Below are positions 42,798 through 51,834 of a stretch of DNA of 64,000 nucleotides, one piece after another. The stretch lies in assembly GCF_002846395.1 (NCBI RefSeq), contig NZ_PJMU01000002.1, forward strand, positions 496,001 to 560,000, in the 5' to 3' direction. Position numbers and translations under genes: made by a program. This DNA is from Pontibacter ramchanderi. GTDB taxonomy: Bacteria; Bacteroidota; Bacteroidia; Cytophagales; Hymenobacteraceae. Position 1 is the stretch's first letter, and the number at the start of each line of letters is the position of its first letter. The notes beneath the pieces are model-generated. The model was not told the origin of the DNA, ran no database searches, and was given only the letters and a program-made list of their open reading frames with translations.

Positions 42798-42862
42798 AAA
42801 AAAAGGATTCAAATTTGAATCCGTATACAAACAGGAAAAGACCTGACGAATCTGCCAGGTCT
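42798..42862 (-). terminator. tandem hairpins between rplL and rpoB (probable attenuator)
   Basis: On the minus strand, two hairpins follow rplL. The first is AGACCTG...CAGGTCT (42862-42839, 10-base loop, then TTTTCC). The second is the perfect 18-base palindrome GGATTCAAATTTGAATCC at 42822-42805, followed directly by seven T residues (42804-42798). The second alone is a good intrinsic terminator. Since rpoB has no visible promoter in the next 57 bases, these are best read as an attenuator that lets only part of the polymerases reach rpoBC, as known for the rplL-rpoB gap of E. coli. Confidence 0.72.
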
Positions 42863-42891
42863 ACCTGTTGTCGGTATGTTGGTAAGTGAGA

Positions 42892-43272
42892 TTATTTAAC
42901 CTCTACTTCAGCACCAGCTTCTTCCAAAGATTTCTTCAGTGATTCAGCTTCGTTCTTGTCCACACCTTCTTTCAAAGGCTTAGGAGCGCCGTCTACCAGT
43001 TCTTTAGCTTCTTTCAGGCCAAGACCAGTCAATTCTTTTACAAGCTTAACAACTGCAAGCTTAGATGCACCAGCTGACTTAAGGATTACGTCAAAAGAAG
43101 TTTTCTCTTCTGCAGCAGCTCCTCCTTCAGCAGCACCACCACCAGCCATCATAACTGGAGCAGCAGCAGCTGGCTCGATACCATACTCATCCTTAAGAAT
43201 TGTAGCTAGTTCATTAACCTCTTTCACAGTTAAGTTTACTAACTGCTCAGCGAATGCTTTCAAATCTGCCAT
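42892..43272 (-). CDS. rplL: Ribosomal protein L7/L12
   Basis: Stalk protein that recruits translational GTPases; several copies per ribosome. 126 residues: the N-terminal dimerisation helices ([20 protein letters not shown]), an Ala/Gly-rich flexible hinge (about residues 35-52), and the factor-binding C-terminal domain ([20 protein letters not shown]). It follows rplJ by 42 bases; the tandem hairpins come after it. Confidence 0.98.
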   Translation of the reverse strand: MADLKAFAEQLVNLTVKEVNELATILKDEYGIEPAAAAPVMMAGGGAAEGGAAAEEKTSFDVILKSAGASKLAVVKLVKELTGLGLKEAKELVDGAPKPLKEGVDKNEAESLKKSLEEAGAEVEVK

Positions 43273-43314
43273 TTTATTGAAATTAAAAGTTACTTATTGA
43301 TTACGTTTTTAAAA

Positions 43315-43839
43315 TTATTCTTTTTCAGATAGGGTTTTCAGGATGCCGGCTAATTTGCCGCCGCTGCTCTGAAGAGCAGAAACAACATTCTTAGCTGGAG
43401 ACTGAAGCAAGCCGATGATATCACCGATAAGCTCGTTCTTAGACTTGATGCTAGCCAGTGTATCCAGCTGGTTTTCGCCGATGTAGATACCGCCATCAAT
43501 GTAAGCACCCTTCAACAGTGGAAGTGTGTTACCTTTCTTTCTGAAGTCTTTCAGAAGCTTACCAGGAGCATTACCTGATTCAGCAGAAAACAAGATACCA
43601 GATGATCCTTTCAGGATTGCTTCCAGATTAGAAGTGTCTGCTTCTAAGGTATCAAGTGCTTTCTTAATGAAAGTGTTTTTGTAAACTTTGTACTCCAAGC
43701 CTCTATCAAAGGCCAATCTCCTGAACTGGTTAATGCTGGCTACGCTCATGGTAGAAGCATCTGTGATATAGAAATAGTTAGTGTTCGCTAACTTCTCGCT
43801 CAGGTCTTTTACAATTATCTCTTTTTCTTCCCTGGTCAT
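43315..43839 (-). CDS. rplJ: Ribosomal protein L10
   Basis: Stalk base that carries the L7/L12 dimers; in E. coli the L10-L12 complex represses its own mRNA. 174 residues from the ATG at 43837-43839 (MTREEKEIIVKDLSEKLANT); the ATG at 43866 would overlap rplA. Markers are NYFYITDASTMSVASINQFR and the C-terminal L7/L12-binding helix (NVVSALQSSGGKLAGILKTL). It begins 4 bases after rplA. Confidence 0.96.
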   Translation of the reverse strand: MTREEKEIIVKDLSEKLANTNYFYITDASTMSVASINQFRRLAFDRGLEYKVYKNTFIKKALDTLEADTSNLEAILKGSSGILFSAESGNAPGKLLKDFRKKGNTLPLLKGAYIDGGIYIGENQLDTLASIKSKNELIGDIIGLLQSPAKNVVSALQSSGGKLAGILKTLSEKE

Positions 43840-43843
43840 GTTC

Positions 43844-44536
43844 TTAGATAGTTGCGTTCTTGTCAACGATTACGGCCGGGCTCATTGTACTAGACAATGT
43901 TATGCTCTTAATGTAAGTACCCTTTGCTGAAGATGGCTTCAGGCGGTTCAGTGTAGCAATTACTTCAGCAGCGTTTGCAGCTAGTTGCTCAGGCGAGAAA
44001 GAAACTTTGCCAACACTTGTATGGATGATACCATACTTGTCAACTTTAAAGTCAATCTTACCAGCTTTTACTTCTTTCACTGCTTTAGCAACGTCCTGAG
44101 TAACTGTACCAGACTTAGGGTTTGGCATCAGGTTACGAGGACCTAGAATTCTACCTAAACGACCTACTTTAGCCATTACAGCAGGCATCGTGATAATCAC
44201 GTCTACATCTGTCCAGCCTTTTTCAATCTTTTGGATATAGTCATCCAGACCTACGAAGTCAGCGCCTGCATCTTTTGCTTCCTGCTCTTTGTCAGGTGTA
44301 ACAAGTGCCAGAACTTTTACGTCTTTACCGGTGCCATGCGGAAGGGTAACAATACCACGAACCATCTGGTCGGCTTTGCGAGGGTCAACGCCTAAGCGTA
44401 CATCAATATCAACAGAGGCATCGAACTTGGTAAAAGTGATCTCTTTTACAACTGAAGCCGCATCTGTTAAAGAATACTCTTTTGTCAGGTCAGCCTTTTC
44501 AAGGGCTGCTTTCCTGTTCTTTGAAATCTTCGCCAT
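43844..44536 (-). CDS. rplA: Ribosomal protein L1
   Basis: Forms the mobile L1 stalk that moves tRNA out of the E site; in E. coli it represses the rplKA mRNA. 230 residues: [20 protein letters not shown], then [39 protein letters not shown] and the C-terminal end [16 protein letters not shown]. It lies 16 bases after rplK. Confidence 0.98.
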   Translation of the reverse strand: MAKISKNRKAALEKADLTKEYSLTDAASVVKEITFTKFDASVDIDVRLGVDPRKADQMVRGIVTLPHGTGKDVKVLALVTPDKEQEAKDAGADFVGLDDYIQKIEKGWTDVDVIITMPAVMAKVGRLGRILGPRNLMPNPKSGTVTQDVAKAVKEVKAGKIDFKVDKYGIIHTSVGKVSFSPEQLAANAAEVIATLNRLKPSSAKGTYIKSITLSSTMSPAVIVDKNATI

Positions 44537-44552
44537 TATCCTTTAACTGTTA

Positions 44553-44996
44553 TTATTCGTTCCATGGAGCGTTTCCAGACACTGTAATACCCATGCTTCT
44601 GGCTGTACCTGCTACCATTTTCATGGCAGACTCCAGTTTGAAAGCATTTAAGTCAGGCATTTTCAGCTCTGCAATCTCTCTTACCTGATCCCAAGTAACT
44701 GAACCTACTTTGTTACGGTTAGGCTCTTTTGAACCTCCCTTAATTTTAGCAGCATCCATTAACAATACTGGAGCAGGTGGCGTTTTAATAACGAAGTCAA
44801 AAGACTTATCTGCGTATATTGTAATCAACACTGGTAACACTTGTCCTGGCTTATCCTGGGTTCTGGCATTGAATTGCTTACAGAATTCCATGATGTTAAG
44901 ACCTTTAGAACCAAGTGCAGGTCCAATCGGTGGCGATGGGTTCGCGGCACCTCCCTTTACCTGAAGTTTCAGGTAACCTTTTATTTCCTTTGCCAT
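44553..44996 (-). CDS. rplK: Ribosomal protein L11
   Basis: Protein of the GTPase-associated centre, needed for stringent response sensing by RelA and the target of thiostrepton. 147 residues: the N-terminal domain [20 protein letters not shown] with its conserved prolines, and the C-terminal RNA-binding domain ([28 protein letters not shown]). It lies 12 bases after nusG. Confidence 0.98.
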   Translation of the reverse strand: MAKEIKGYLKLQVKGGAANPSPPIGPALGSKGLNIMEFCKQFNARTQDKPGQVLPVLITIYADKSFDFVIKTPPAPVLLMDAAKIKGGSKEPNRNKVGSVTWDQVREIAELKMPDLNAFKLESAMKMVAGTARSMGITVSGNAPWNE

Positions 44997-45008
44997 TATT
45001 TGTATTTA

Positions 45009-45566
45009 CTACGATTCTTTTTCTACCTGCATGTAATTCAACTCAACTGGTGTGTTACGGCCAAATATTTTCACCATAACATTGAGCTTCTTACGTTCTT
45101 CGAACACTTCTTCTACAGTACCTGAGAATCCACTGAAAGGACCGTCCATCACTTTCACCATTTCTCCGACTAAGAACGGAGTATCCAATACTTCTGCTTG
45201 CTCTTCCGCTTCGTCTACAGTACCCAATATTCTGTTTACCTCTGACTGGCGTAAAGGAACCGGCTTTTTATTTTGGCCTCCCTCGTTTGATCCAAGGAAA
45301 CCAATTACACCCGGCGTGCTGATAATAATGTGTTCAGCTTCACCATGTGAAAGATCAGCTTGTACCAGTACATAGCCTGGAAAGAAATTCCGCTCTCTGA
45401 TTTTCTTTTTTCCTCCTCGCATTTCGTATACCTTTTCAGCCGGTATAAGAACCTGAGGAACGTACTCTCCAAGATTTTGTCTTATTACTTCGTTCTCTAA
45501 GTAAGCCTTCGCCTTTTTTTCCTGTCCGCTCACAGCGCGAACCACGTACCATTTTAAATCAGCCAT
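45009..45566 (-). CDS. nusG: Transcription elongation/antitermination factor NusG
   Basis: Binds the clamp of RNA polymerase, raises processivity and couples to S10. 185 residues: the NGN domain (KWYVVRAVSGQEKKAKAYLE, FFPGYVLVQADLSHGEAEHI) and a C-terminal KOW domain (VGEMVKVMDGPFSGFSGTVE). It lacks the large insertion of UpxY-type NusG relatives of Bacteroides, so it is the housekeeping form. It lies 9 bases after secE. Confidence 0.97.
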   Translation of the reverse strand: MADLKWYVVRAVSGQEKKAKAYLENEVIRQNLGEYVPQVLIPAEKVYEMRGGKKKIRERNFFPGYVLVQADLSHGEAEHIIISTPGVIGFLGSNEGGQNKKPVPLRQSEVNRILGTVDEAEEQAEVLDTPFLVGEMVKVMDGPFSGFSGTVEEVFEERKKLNVMVKIFGRNTPVELNYMQVEKES

Positions 45567-45575
45567 AGACTTAAA

Positions 45576-45767
45576 TTAAAATTGGTTGTAAAACCAAGAC
45601 AGCGAAGAGTCGAAAACAAAATCCATAGCTCCAACAACTAGAGCAAAAATCAAAGACCCAATCAAAACCAATACAGAGCTATTCTGCAATTCAGAATATG
45701 CAGGCCATGAAACTTTGTTTTTCATTTCCTCCACTGTCTCGTCTATGTAGCCTTTTACTTTGCTCAT
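45576..45767 (-). CDS. secE: Preprotein translocase subunit SecE
   Basis: Clamp subunit holding SecY together in the inner membrane. 63 residues of the short single-helix form: an amphipathic start (KVKGYIDETVEEMKNKVSWP, with the conserved W-P) and one membrane helix (about residues 32-54). It lies 27 bases after tRNA-Trp and shares its promoter. Confidence 0.95.
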   Translation of the reverse strand: MSKVKGYIDETVEEMKNKVSWPAYSELQNSSVLVLIGSLIFALVVGAMDFVFDSSLSWFYNQF

Positions 45768-45794
45768 TGCCTTCGCTTTAATAGATTAAAATTG

Positions 45795-45867
45795 CACGGG
45801 TGGAGAGACTCGAACTCCCAGCCAATGGTTTTGGAGACCACTACTCTACCAATTGAGCTACACCCGT
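45795..45867 (-). tRNA. tRNA-Trp (anticodon CCA)
   Basis: A 73-base cloverleaf on the minus strand: acceptor stem ACGGGTG with CACCCGT, anticodon loop CTCCAAA giving CCA, T arm GGTTCGA-type (GAGTTCGAGTC). No CCA end is encoded. It is the first gene of the secE-nusG-rplKAJL unit, as in many bacteria. Confidence 0.96.
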
Positions 45868-45898
45868 AAAAAAATGCACACCAATTTTAATTGGAGTG

Positions 45899-45928
45899 CA
45901 AATTTATTTAAAAGAATATTAAAAACAA
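45899..45928 (-). promoter_or_regulatory. Bacteroidota-type promoter for tRNA-Trp-secE-nusG-rplKAJL-rpoBC
   Basis: Minus strand: TTG at 45928-45926, a 19-base spacer and TAAATTTG at 45906-45899. The TTG lies in the T-rich foot of the tuf terminator (45930-45959). The expected start is about 25 bases before the tRNA-Trp 5' end; a 14-base palindrome (45881-45894) sits in that short leader. Confidence 0.75.
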
Positions 45929-45929
45929 A

Positions 45930-45959
45930 CCCGTTCCTGAAAAAGATTCCAGAAACGGG
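45930..45959 (-). terminator. intrinsic terminator after tuf
   Basis: A stem of about ten pairs with one wobble (CCCGTTTCTG with CAGGAACGGG on the minus strand), followed by GTTTGTTTTT. It lies 17 bases after the tuf stop codon. The T-run overlaps the -33 region of the next promoter. Confidence 0.85.
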
Positions 45960-45975
45960 CTAGTTTTATATCTTA

Positions 45976-47163
45976 TTAGCTAAGGATCTCAGTTACCTGA
46001 CCGGCACCTACGGTTCTACCACCCTCACGGATAGCGAAACGAAGACCTTTCTCCATTGCTACAGCGTTGATCAGGTTTACCTCGATGGTGATGTTATCAC
46101 CAGGCATAACCATTTCTACACCTTCTGGCAGCATGATCTCACCAGTAACGTCTGTTGTTCTGAAGTAGAACTGTGGACGGTACTTGTTGAAGAATGGCGT
46201 GTGACGACCACCTTCTTCTTTAGAAAGAACGTAAACCTCAGCTTTGAATTTCGTGTGAGGCTTCACAGATCCTGGCTTACAGATAACCATACCACGACGG
46301 ATATCAGTTTTCTCAATACCACGCAGCAGAAGACCTACGTTGTCACCAGCTTCACCACGGTCAAGGATCTTACGGAACATCTCAACACCAGTAACAACTG
46401 ACTTAAGGTTCTCAGCACCCATACCAAGGATTTCAACTGGCTCACCAGAGTTGATTACACCACGCTCGATACGGCCTGTAGCTACAGTACCACGACCAGT
46501 GATAGAGAACACGTCCTCTACTGGCATCAAGAATGGAAGGTCAGTCAGACGGGCAGGGATTGGAATCCAGCTATCTACTGCAGCCATCAGCTCCTCGATA
46601 GTCTTCACCCATTTCTCGTCGCCGTTCAAGCCACCAAGAGCAGAACCCTGGATAACTGGAATGTTGTCGCCGTCGAAATCGTAGAAAGAAAGAAGCTCAC
46701 GGATTTCCATCTCAACAAGCTCAAGAAGCTCTGGATCGTCCACCATGTCAACTTTGTTCATGAATACTACCAGCTGAGGTACACCTACCTGACGAGCAAG
46801 AAGGATGTGCTCACGCGTCTGTGGCATTGGACCATCAGTTGCAGCAACCACAAGGATAGCACCGTCCATCTGGGCAGCACCAGTAACCATGTTCTTCACG
46901 TAGTCAGCGTGACCTGGGCAGTCAACGTGAGCGTAGTGACGGTTCTCAGTTGCGTATTCTACGTGAGAAGTATTGATTGTAATACCTCTTTCTTTTTCTT
47001 CTGGAGCGTTATCAATAGAAGAGAAGTCGCGAAGTGCAGCAAGACCTTTCTTAGCCAAAACTGTAGTAATGGCAGCAGTCAAAGTTGTTTTGCCGTGGTC
47101 AACGTGACCGATAGTACCGATGTTTACGTGCGGTTTGGAACGGTCAAATGTTTCTTTAGCCAT
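45976..47163 (-). CDS. tuf: Elongation factor Tu
   Basis: GTPase that delivers aminoacyl-tRNA to the ribosome. 395 residues, three domains. GTP motifs: [15 protein letters not shown] (P-loop), [12 protein letters not shown] (switch I), [19 protein letters not shown]. Elfamycin-contact regions look normal. It is transcribed after three tRNA genes and ends at its own terminator, and is the only tuf gene in the window (Bacteroidota usually have one). Confidence 0.98.
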   Translation of the reverse strand: MAKETFDRSKPHVNIGTIGHVDHGKTTLTAAITTVLAKKGLAALRDFSSIDNAPEEKERGITINTSHVEYATENRHYAHVDCPGHADYVKNMVTGAAQMDGAILVVAATDGPMPQTREHILLARQVGVPQLVVFMNKVDMVDDPELLELVEMEIRELLSFYDFDGDNIPVIQGSALGGLNGDEKWVKTIEELMAAVDSWIPIPARLTDLPFLMPVEDVFSITGRGTVATGRIERGVINSGEPVEILGMGAENLKSVVTGVEMFRKILDRGEAGDNVGLLLRGIEKTDIRRGMVICKPGSVKPHTKFKAEVYVLSKEEGGRHTPFFNKYRPQFYFRTTDVTGEIMLPEGVEMVMPGDNITIEVNLINAVAMEKGLRFAIREGGRTVGAGQVTEILS

Positions 47164-47232
47164 TGTATGATAATTAAATTAAGGTTAAAACGTTTAAGTA
47201 TGTTGCGTTAATTATACACGTAACGGACTTTG

Positions 47233-47304
47233 AGCCAACGATGGGAATTGAACCCACGACCCCTTCCTTACCAAGGAAGTACTCTACCCCTGAGCTACGT
47301 CGGC
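47233..47304 (-). tRNA. tRNA-Thr (anticodon GGT)
   Basis: A 72-base cloverleaf on the minus strand: acceptor GCCGACG with CGTTGGC, D arm AGCTCAGGGGTAGAG, anticodon arm CTTCC-TTGGTAA-GGAAG (GGT), T arm GTGGGTTCAATTCCCAT. Third of three tRNA genes leading into tuf, 69 bases before the tuf start codon. Confidence 0.96.
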
Positions 47305-47416
47305 TTTTGCCATCACTTATCTTAAAAATGAGTTTATACTAAAAAGGAAATCCATCTGCATGAAATTCCTTACAAAGCAACCCATATTTGATAAGCAGCA
47401 CGCTGTTTGCTTATTG

Positions 47417-47489
47417 AGCGGGAGACGAGGGTCGAACTCGCGGCCTATAGCTTGGAAGGCTATCGCTCTACCAACTGAGCTACTCCCGC
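47417..47489 (-). tRNA. tRNA-Gly (anticodon TCC)
   Basis: A 73-base cloverleaf on the minus strand: acceptor GCGGGAG with CTCCCGC, anticodon arm ATAGC-CTTCCAA-GCTAT (TCC), T arm GCGAGTTCGACCCTCGT. Second of the three tRNA genes before tuf. Unencoded CCA. Confidence 0.96.
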
Positions 47490-47529
47490 TTTTAATGCAG
47501 CAAACCATTAAAATGCGTGGTCTTAATTG

Positions 47530-47612
47530 TGGGGAGAGCAGGATTCGAACCTGCGAAGTATCACTACAACGGAGTTACAGTCCGTCCCATTTGGCCGCTC
47601 TGGAATCTCCCC
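47530..47612 (-). tRNA. tRNA-Tyr (anticodon GTA)
   Basis: An 83-base class II tRNA with a long variable arm, minus strand: acceptor GGGGAGA with TCTCCCC, anticodon arm ACGGA-CTGTAAC-TCCGT (GTA), T arm GCAGGTTCGAATCCTGC. First gene of the tRNA-Tyr, tRNA-Gly, tRNA-Thr, tuf transcript. Confidence 0.96.
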
Positions 47613-47696
47613 TAATATTCAACCTGACTGACTTATTCAGCCCTCCTTTAGGACTTCAAATTTGCTTTTCAGCTCGCTGTTCGTTCTAAGGAGATG

Positions 47697-47726
47697 CAAA
47701 ATTAAGCGCTTTTTCTTTCCAGTCAA
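47697..47726 (-). promoter_or_regulatory. Bacteroidota-type promoter for tRNA-Tyr-Gly-Thr-tuf
   Basis: Minus strand: TTG at 47726-47724, a 19-base spacer and TAATTTTG at 47704-47697. The predicted start is about 78 bases upstream of the tRNA-Tyr gene. This is a full match in both elements and spacing. Confidence 0.77.
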
Positions 47727-47766
47727 ATATTCTCTAAAAAATTATTCACTTTTTTTTCCTGATGCT

Positions 47767-50319
47767 TTACAAGGAAACCTGATTATAGAGTTCCAGCAGC
47801 CTTTTATCCTGCTCATTTGCTCGTATCTCCTTCAGCAGTTCTATGATCTCGGGCCGCTCTGAATGCACCATAAGTGTCTGAAAAGCAGCCATGCGCACAT
47901 AGTATATCTGGTGGTGCTGGGCCAGTTCAGAGAGCATGGCAATAGCCTCTGGTTTATAAGCCTCCGGATTTACAGCCATAAAGGCCCCGTAGCTTTGCAG
48001 CAGGTAGTACAAGCCAGTTCCTTTGGCGTTTTTCATCTGTTTCATGAACCAATCATACTTACCCGGTCCTCCTTTCACGGCATAATACGACGCTAATGCC
48101 AGCACAATCTCTTCGTTTGACTCCTTCTCAAATGTGGCCAGTCTTTGATTGATATCTGGAGCTCCCGTCATGGCATAGCTGAGAATGCCCGCTGCGGCTA
48201 CTTTGTATGAGCTATCCTGCATAGCAGTTTTGTAAAGGGCTGTATACGCATCATCCCCCCATTCTGACAGTAACAAAATGGCCCCTGCCCTTACATCACC
48301 TTTCTTATCACTCATAGCCATTTTCTTGACAATCGGCTCTAGCGACTCGGCCTGCTTAGCTGGCAGGCGCCCTGCCATGTCTAAGGCCAGATTCCGAACA
48401 CCCCAGAACTCATCTTTCAAGGCGCCTTGCAGCAACACCAACATTCGCTGCTGATCCAACTCCTCTCCTAGTGCCTCCAGCGCTTCTAATTTTGAGGCTA
48501 ATGTTTTTGCGTTGTTAAATTGAAACTCCAGCTCTTCTGTCGTTTTTGCGTGCTCTACTGTGCCTAGCAGTTGCTGTTCGCTGTCAAACAGCACCAACTG
48601 GGGTTCAGCAGTGGCTGGCAATTTAAAAACCTGATTGGCTTTCGTGATGTCGATACGATGCTCCGTTTTCTGACCATTTTCCCAAACAGCCACGTTCAGC
48701 GGCAATCTGTATACCGGCTGATACAGCGTGTCCTGTTGCTGCCATACCTGTAGCTTCAGCAAACTGTTTTGGTAAGTATGGCTTACTTTGAGTTCCGGAT
48801 GACCGGCACGCATAAACCACTGATCAAAGAACCACATCAGGTCTTCCCCGGTAGTGTCTTCAAAGGCCATGCGCAGTTCAGCTATTTCTACATCAGAGAA
48901 CTTATTTTTTGTGAGGTAACGATTGAGCGATGCAAAGAAAGCCTCATCACCAACATACTTGCGGAGCATGTGAAGCACCCGGCCACCTTTGGCATATGAG
49001 TGGCTGTCAAACATGTCTTCGCGGTCGGCATAGCGATAGCGAATCAGCGGTTCCCGTTTCGTTTCAGCCTCGTCGAGGTACTGGCTCAGTTCATCCAGAT
49101 GGTGCATGGCTGCTTCGTCAGCGCCATACTTGTGCTCTGTCCACATGTACTCGGAGTAGTTGGCAAATGCTTCGTTGAGCGGCAGATTAGCCCACGATTC
49201 GGTAGTGACATAATTACCGAACCATTGGTGGAAGAGTTCATGGGCGATAATGCCGTCCCAGTGTTTGTCCAGCAACTCGCGCTCATTCAACTGCAGATCT
49301 TCCATGAAAGTTGAGGCCGAGGTATTTTCCATGGCTCCTGACACAAAATCGCGAACCACCACCTGGGAGTACTTAGACCAAGGATAGTCAACACCCAGTT
49401 TTTTGGAAAAGAACTCCAGCATTTCTGGTGTGTTGCCAAATATCTTCTTGGCAGTTTTTTCATAAGCTGGCTCTACATAGTAGTTCACCTCCAGGTTCCG
49501 CCACTTATCTTTTACCACAGCGTACTTCCCGATGGCCATCATGGTCAGGTATGGCGCATGTGGCTGCTCCATTTTCCAGTAGTCGGTTTTAGTGCCGTTT
49601 GCGTTTTTGCGCGAGTACACAAAGGTACCGTTCGAGAGTGTCGTATACTTGGGGTCCACGGTAATGTAGAGCTCCTGTGTCATGCGCTCGTTCGGAGAGT
49701 CGATAGTCGGAAACCAGGCAGAACTCGCTTCGGTCTCCCCCTGTGTCCAGATCTGGCGCGGCTTATTTGGCTCCTCTCCTTTCGGGTTGATAAAGTATAG
49801 GCCCTTGTCCTGTGTGATGGCGTCGCTGCCGCCAACTGCCAGCTCGTTAGGTTTCGCCGTATAGTCTATTTCGATGGTATACTTGTCGTTTCGGGTATAG
49901 GGCTTCCCCAGGTCGATGGTCAGCTTCATGCCGTCGTAGGTATACTGAAGCACTTTGGCGTCTAAGCCGTTCATCAGGTTCACACTGTGAATGTCAAAGC
50001 CTTTGGCATCGAGCACGAGTTGGTGCTGAGGATAGAAATAAGGCTGAAGCGTCAGCTCGGCGAGGCCATGCAGGTACTGTTTCTCCCAATCAAAGCTCAC
50101 CCGTAACTTCGTATGCAGCAGATCGTGCAACCTGGTTTTGGAAGGATTAAAGGCATGGTTTTTAGGCGCCCACACAGGTGGCTCAGTCACTGCAGGCGCA
50201 GGCGTGGCTGTAACTGGCTCAACTACAGGAGTTGCTTTCGTTTGTTTGTTCACACTGCAACCGCCTGTAAAAGCCATAGTGGCAGCCAGGCCAACCAGGC
50301 TCAAAAACCTATGATTCAT
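47767..50319 (-). CDS. M1-family aminopeptidase, lipoprotein, with HEAT-like C-terminus
   Basis: A zinc aminopeptidase that trims N-terminal residues from peptides. 850 residues from the ATG at 50317-50319, giving a lipoprotein signal peptide with lipobox FTGGC (Cys21); the ATG at 50346 would spoil it. Exopeptidase motif GAMEN at residues 328-332. Zinc site HELFH at 360-364 with the third ligand Glu383 in LNEAFANY, spacing as in M1 enzymes. The last 250 residues look like HEAT-type helical repeats, as in many Bacteroidota M1 proteins. No acidic export signal follows the lipidated Cys (SVNKQ), so it may face the periplasm. It is monocistronic and diverges from the biotin carrier gene. Confidence 0.94.
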   Translation of the reverse strand: MNHRFLSLVGLAATMAFTGGCSVNKQTKATPVVEPVTATPAPAVTEPPVWAPKNHAFNPSKTRLHDLLHTKLRVSFDWEKQYLHGLAELTLQPYFYPQHQLVLDAKGFDIHSVNLMNGLDAKVLQYTYDGMKLTIDLGKPYTRNDKYTIEIDYTAKPNELAVGGSDAITQDKGLYFINPKGEEPNKPRQIWTQGETEASSAWFPTIDSPNERMTQELYITVDPKYTTLSNGTFVYSRKNANGTKTDYWKMEQPHAPYLTMMAIGKYAVVKDKWRNLEVNYYVEPAYEKTAKKIFGNTPEMLEFFSKKLGVDYPWSKYSQVVVRDFVSGAMENTSASTFMEDLQLNERELLDKHWDGIIAHELFHQWFGNYVTTESWANLPLNEAFANYSEYMWTEHKYGADEAAMHHLDELSQYLDEAETKREPLIRYRYADREDMFDSHSYAKGGRVLHMLRKYVGDEAFFASLNRYLTKNKFSDVEIAELRMAFEDTTGEDLMWFFDQWFMRAGHPELKVSHTYQNSLLKLQVWQQQDTLYQPVYRLPLNVAVWENGQKTEHRIDITKANQVFKLPATAEPQLVLFDSEQQLLGTVEHAKTTEELEFQFNNAKTLASKLEALEALGEELDQQRMLVLLQGALKDEFWGVRNLALDMAGRLPAKQAESLEPIVKKMAMSDKKGDVRAGAILLLSEWGDDAYTALYKTAMQDSSYKVAAAGILSYAMTGAPDINQRLATFEKESNEEIVLALASYYAVKGGPGKYDWFMKQMKNAKGTGLYYLLQSYGAFMAVNPEAYKPEAIAMLSELAQHHQIYYVRMAAFQTLMVHSERPEIIELLKEIRANEQDKRLLELYNQVSL

Positions 50320-50407
50320 GATGGAATGTTTTAATTTTGAGCTCAATTTCTAAAAATACTCTGATAAATCAATTATCTTTAAGCCTCTAAAACCTGATTT
50401 CATAAAG

Positions 50408-50905
50408 ATGCTCCAGATAAAAACAGCTAACGACAAGACATGGCAGGTTGATACTCAAAAAGACGCTATTCTCCTTAATGGATCACCTTTCAACTGGGAC
50501 ATTTCCCCCCTTGGCCCCAACAGGTACCACATCATAAAAGACGATAAGTCGTATACCGCAGAACTGGTAGAGGCTGATTATCAGGCCAAAACATTCACAT
50601 TCAAGATTAATGGTGCGAAGCATACCGTAAGTGTAAAAGACCGCTTCGATCTGCTGCTCGACAAGCTAGGCATGAGCAATGCCAATGCCCAGAAAGTAAA
50701 CGATGTGAAGGCGCCGATGCCAGGTTTGATCCTCGAGATAAAAGTGCAGCCCGGACAGGAAGTAAAGAAAGGCGACCCGATCATGATACTTGAAGCGATG
50801 AAGATGGAGAATATCCTCAAATCGCCTGGTGACGGTGTTGTGAGGGAAATTAAGGTAGCCGTGAAGCAGAACGTGGAGAAGAACCAGATCTTGATTCTAT
50901 TTTAA
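50408..50905 (+). CDS. Biotin carboxyl carrier-like protein (orphan)
   Basis: A 165-residue protein ending in a biotinyl/lipoyl domain: VKAPMPGLILEIKVQPGQEV and the biotin site EAMKMEN with Lys132. The first 90 residues form a separate beta-rich domain like the one in the biotin-carrier subunits of propionyl-, pyruvate- or oxaloacetate-type carboxylases of Bacteroidota. Carriers of this type need a biotin carboxylase and a carboxyltransferase; none is adjacent. It diverges from the M1 gene and is followed after 82 bases by pyrH. The partner enzyme cannot be told from the sequence. Confidence 0.9.
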   Translation: MLQIKTANDKTWQVDTQKDAILLNGSPFNWDISPLGPNRYHIIKDDKSYTAELVEADYQAKTFTFKINGAKHTVSVKDRFDLLLDKLGMSNANAQKVNDVKAPMPGLILEIKVQPGQEVKKGDPIMILEAMKMENILKSPGDGVVREIKVAVKQNVEKNQILILF

Positions 50906-50987
50906 TTTTTGTGTTGCCAACTGGGCAGCACGTACTGCCCGGCCGCAGCATGAGCACCATAAACGTTAACATTACAATAAAACGACC

Positions 50988-51773
50988 GTGAAGTATAAAA
51001 GAATATTGCTGAAGTTAAGCGGCGAAGCGCTGATGGGAGAACAGCAGTACGGCATTGACTCAGACAGGCTGATGCAGTACTCGCAGGAGATTAAGGAGGT
51101 AGCCGCACTTGGCGTAGAGGTAGCAGTTGTAATCGGTGGAGGAAACATCTTCAGAGGTGTTCAGGCTGAGCAAGTAGGCCTTGACCGCGTACAGGGCGAC
51201 TACATGGGCATGCTGGCCACTGTTATCAACAGCATGGCGCTTCAGAGTGCGCTCGAAAAACTGGGTGTCTATACCCGTTTGCTGTCCGGTTTAAACATAC
51301 AGCAGGTATGTGAGCCGTACATCCGTCGTCGCGCCGTACGCCACCTCGAAAAAGGACGTGTCGTAATCTTTGGAGCAGGCACTGGCAACCCATACTTCAC
51401 AACAGACTCAGCGGCCAGCCTTCGCGCCATCGAGATCGAAGCGGATGTTGTGCTGAAGGGAACCCGTGTAGACGGCATCTACTCAGCTGATCCGGAGAAA
51501 GACCCGAACGCCATTTTCTATTCCAACATTTCTTTTAAGGATGTTTTTGAAAAAGGGTTGAACGTAATGGACATGACTGCGTTTACGCTCTGTAAGGAAA
51601 ACGGCCTGCCGATCATTGTGTTTGACATGAACACAGCTGGTAACCTGAAGCGCCTGGTGCAAGGTGAGAAAATAGGCACTCTTGTAACCATGGAAGACCT
51701 GGCAGACACCATACAGGATGCTGTAAATGAGGTAGAGGCTTCGGAAGGTGGAAGAACATCCGACAAAAATTAA
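50988..51773 (+). CDS. pyrH: UMP kinase, GTG start
   Basis: Phosphorylates UMP to UDP in pyrimidine synthesis; bacterial type of the amino acid kinase fold, regulated by GTP and UTP. 261 residues: [60 protein letters not shown], then [19 protein letters not shown]. The start codon is GTG at 50988-50990, giving the family's usual start ([12 protein letters not shown]). A C-terminal stretch of about 20 residues ([14 protein letters not shown]) is an extension. It precedes frr, the usual pyrH-frr pair. Confidence 0.97.
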   Translation: MKYKRILLKLSGEALMGEQQYGIDSDRLMQYSQEIKEVAALGVEVAVVIGGGNIFRGVQAEQVGLDRVQGDYMGMLATVINSMALQSALEKLGVYTRLLSGLNIQQVCEPYIRRRAVRHLEKGRVVIFGAGTGNPYFTTDSAASLRAIEIEADVVLKGTRVDGIYSADPEKDPNAIFYSNISFKDVFEKGLNVMDMTAFTLCKENGLPIIVFDMNTAGNLKRLVQGEKIGTLVTMEDLADTIQDAVNEVEASEGGRTSDKN

Positions 51774-51781
51774 TATTTTTG
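51774..51781 (+). promoter_or_regulatory. possible -7 box upstream of frr
   Basis: TATTTTTG on the plus strand, a TAnnTTTG match, overlapping the very end of pyrH and 54 bases before the frr start codon. No TTG lies at the expected distance. It may give frr some expression of its own beyond the pyrH transcript. Confidence 0.35.
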
Positions 51782-51834
51782 CAGCATAACTTAAGTATAC
51801 TTAAACGGAAGAACCTTATTAAGATAAAATTGAT

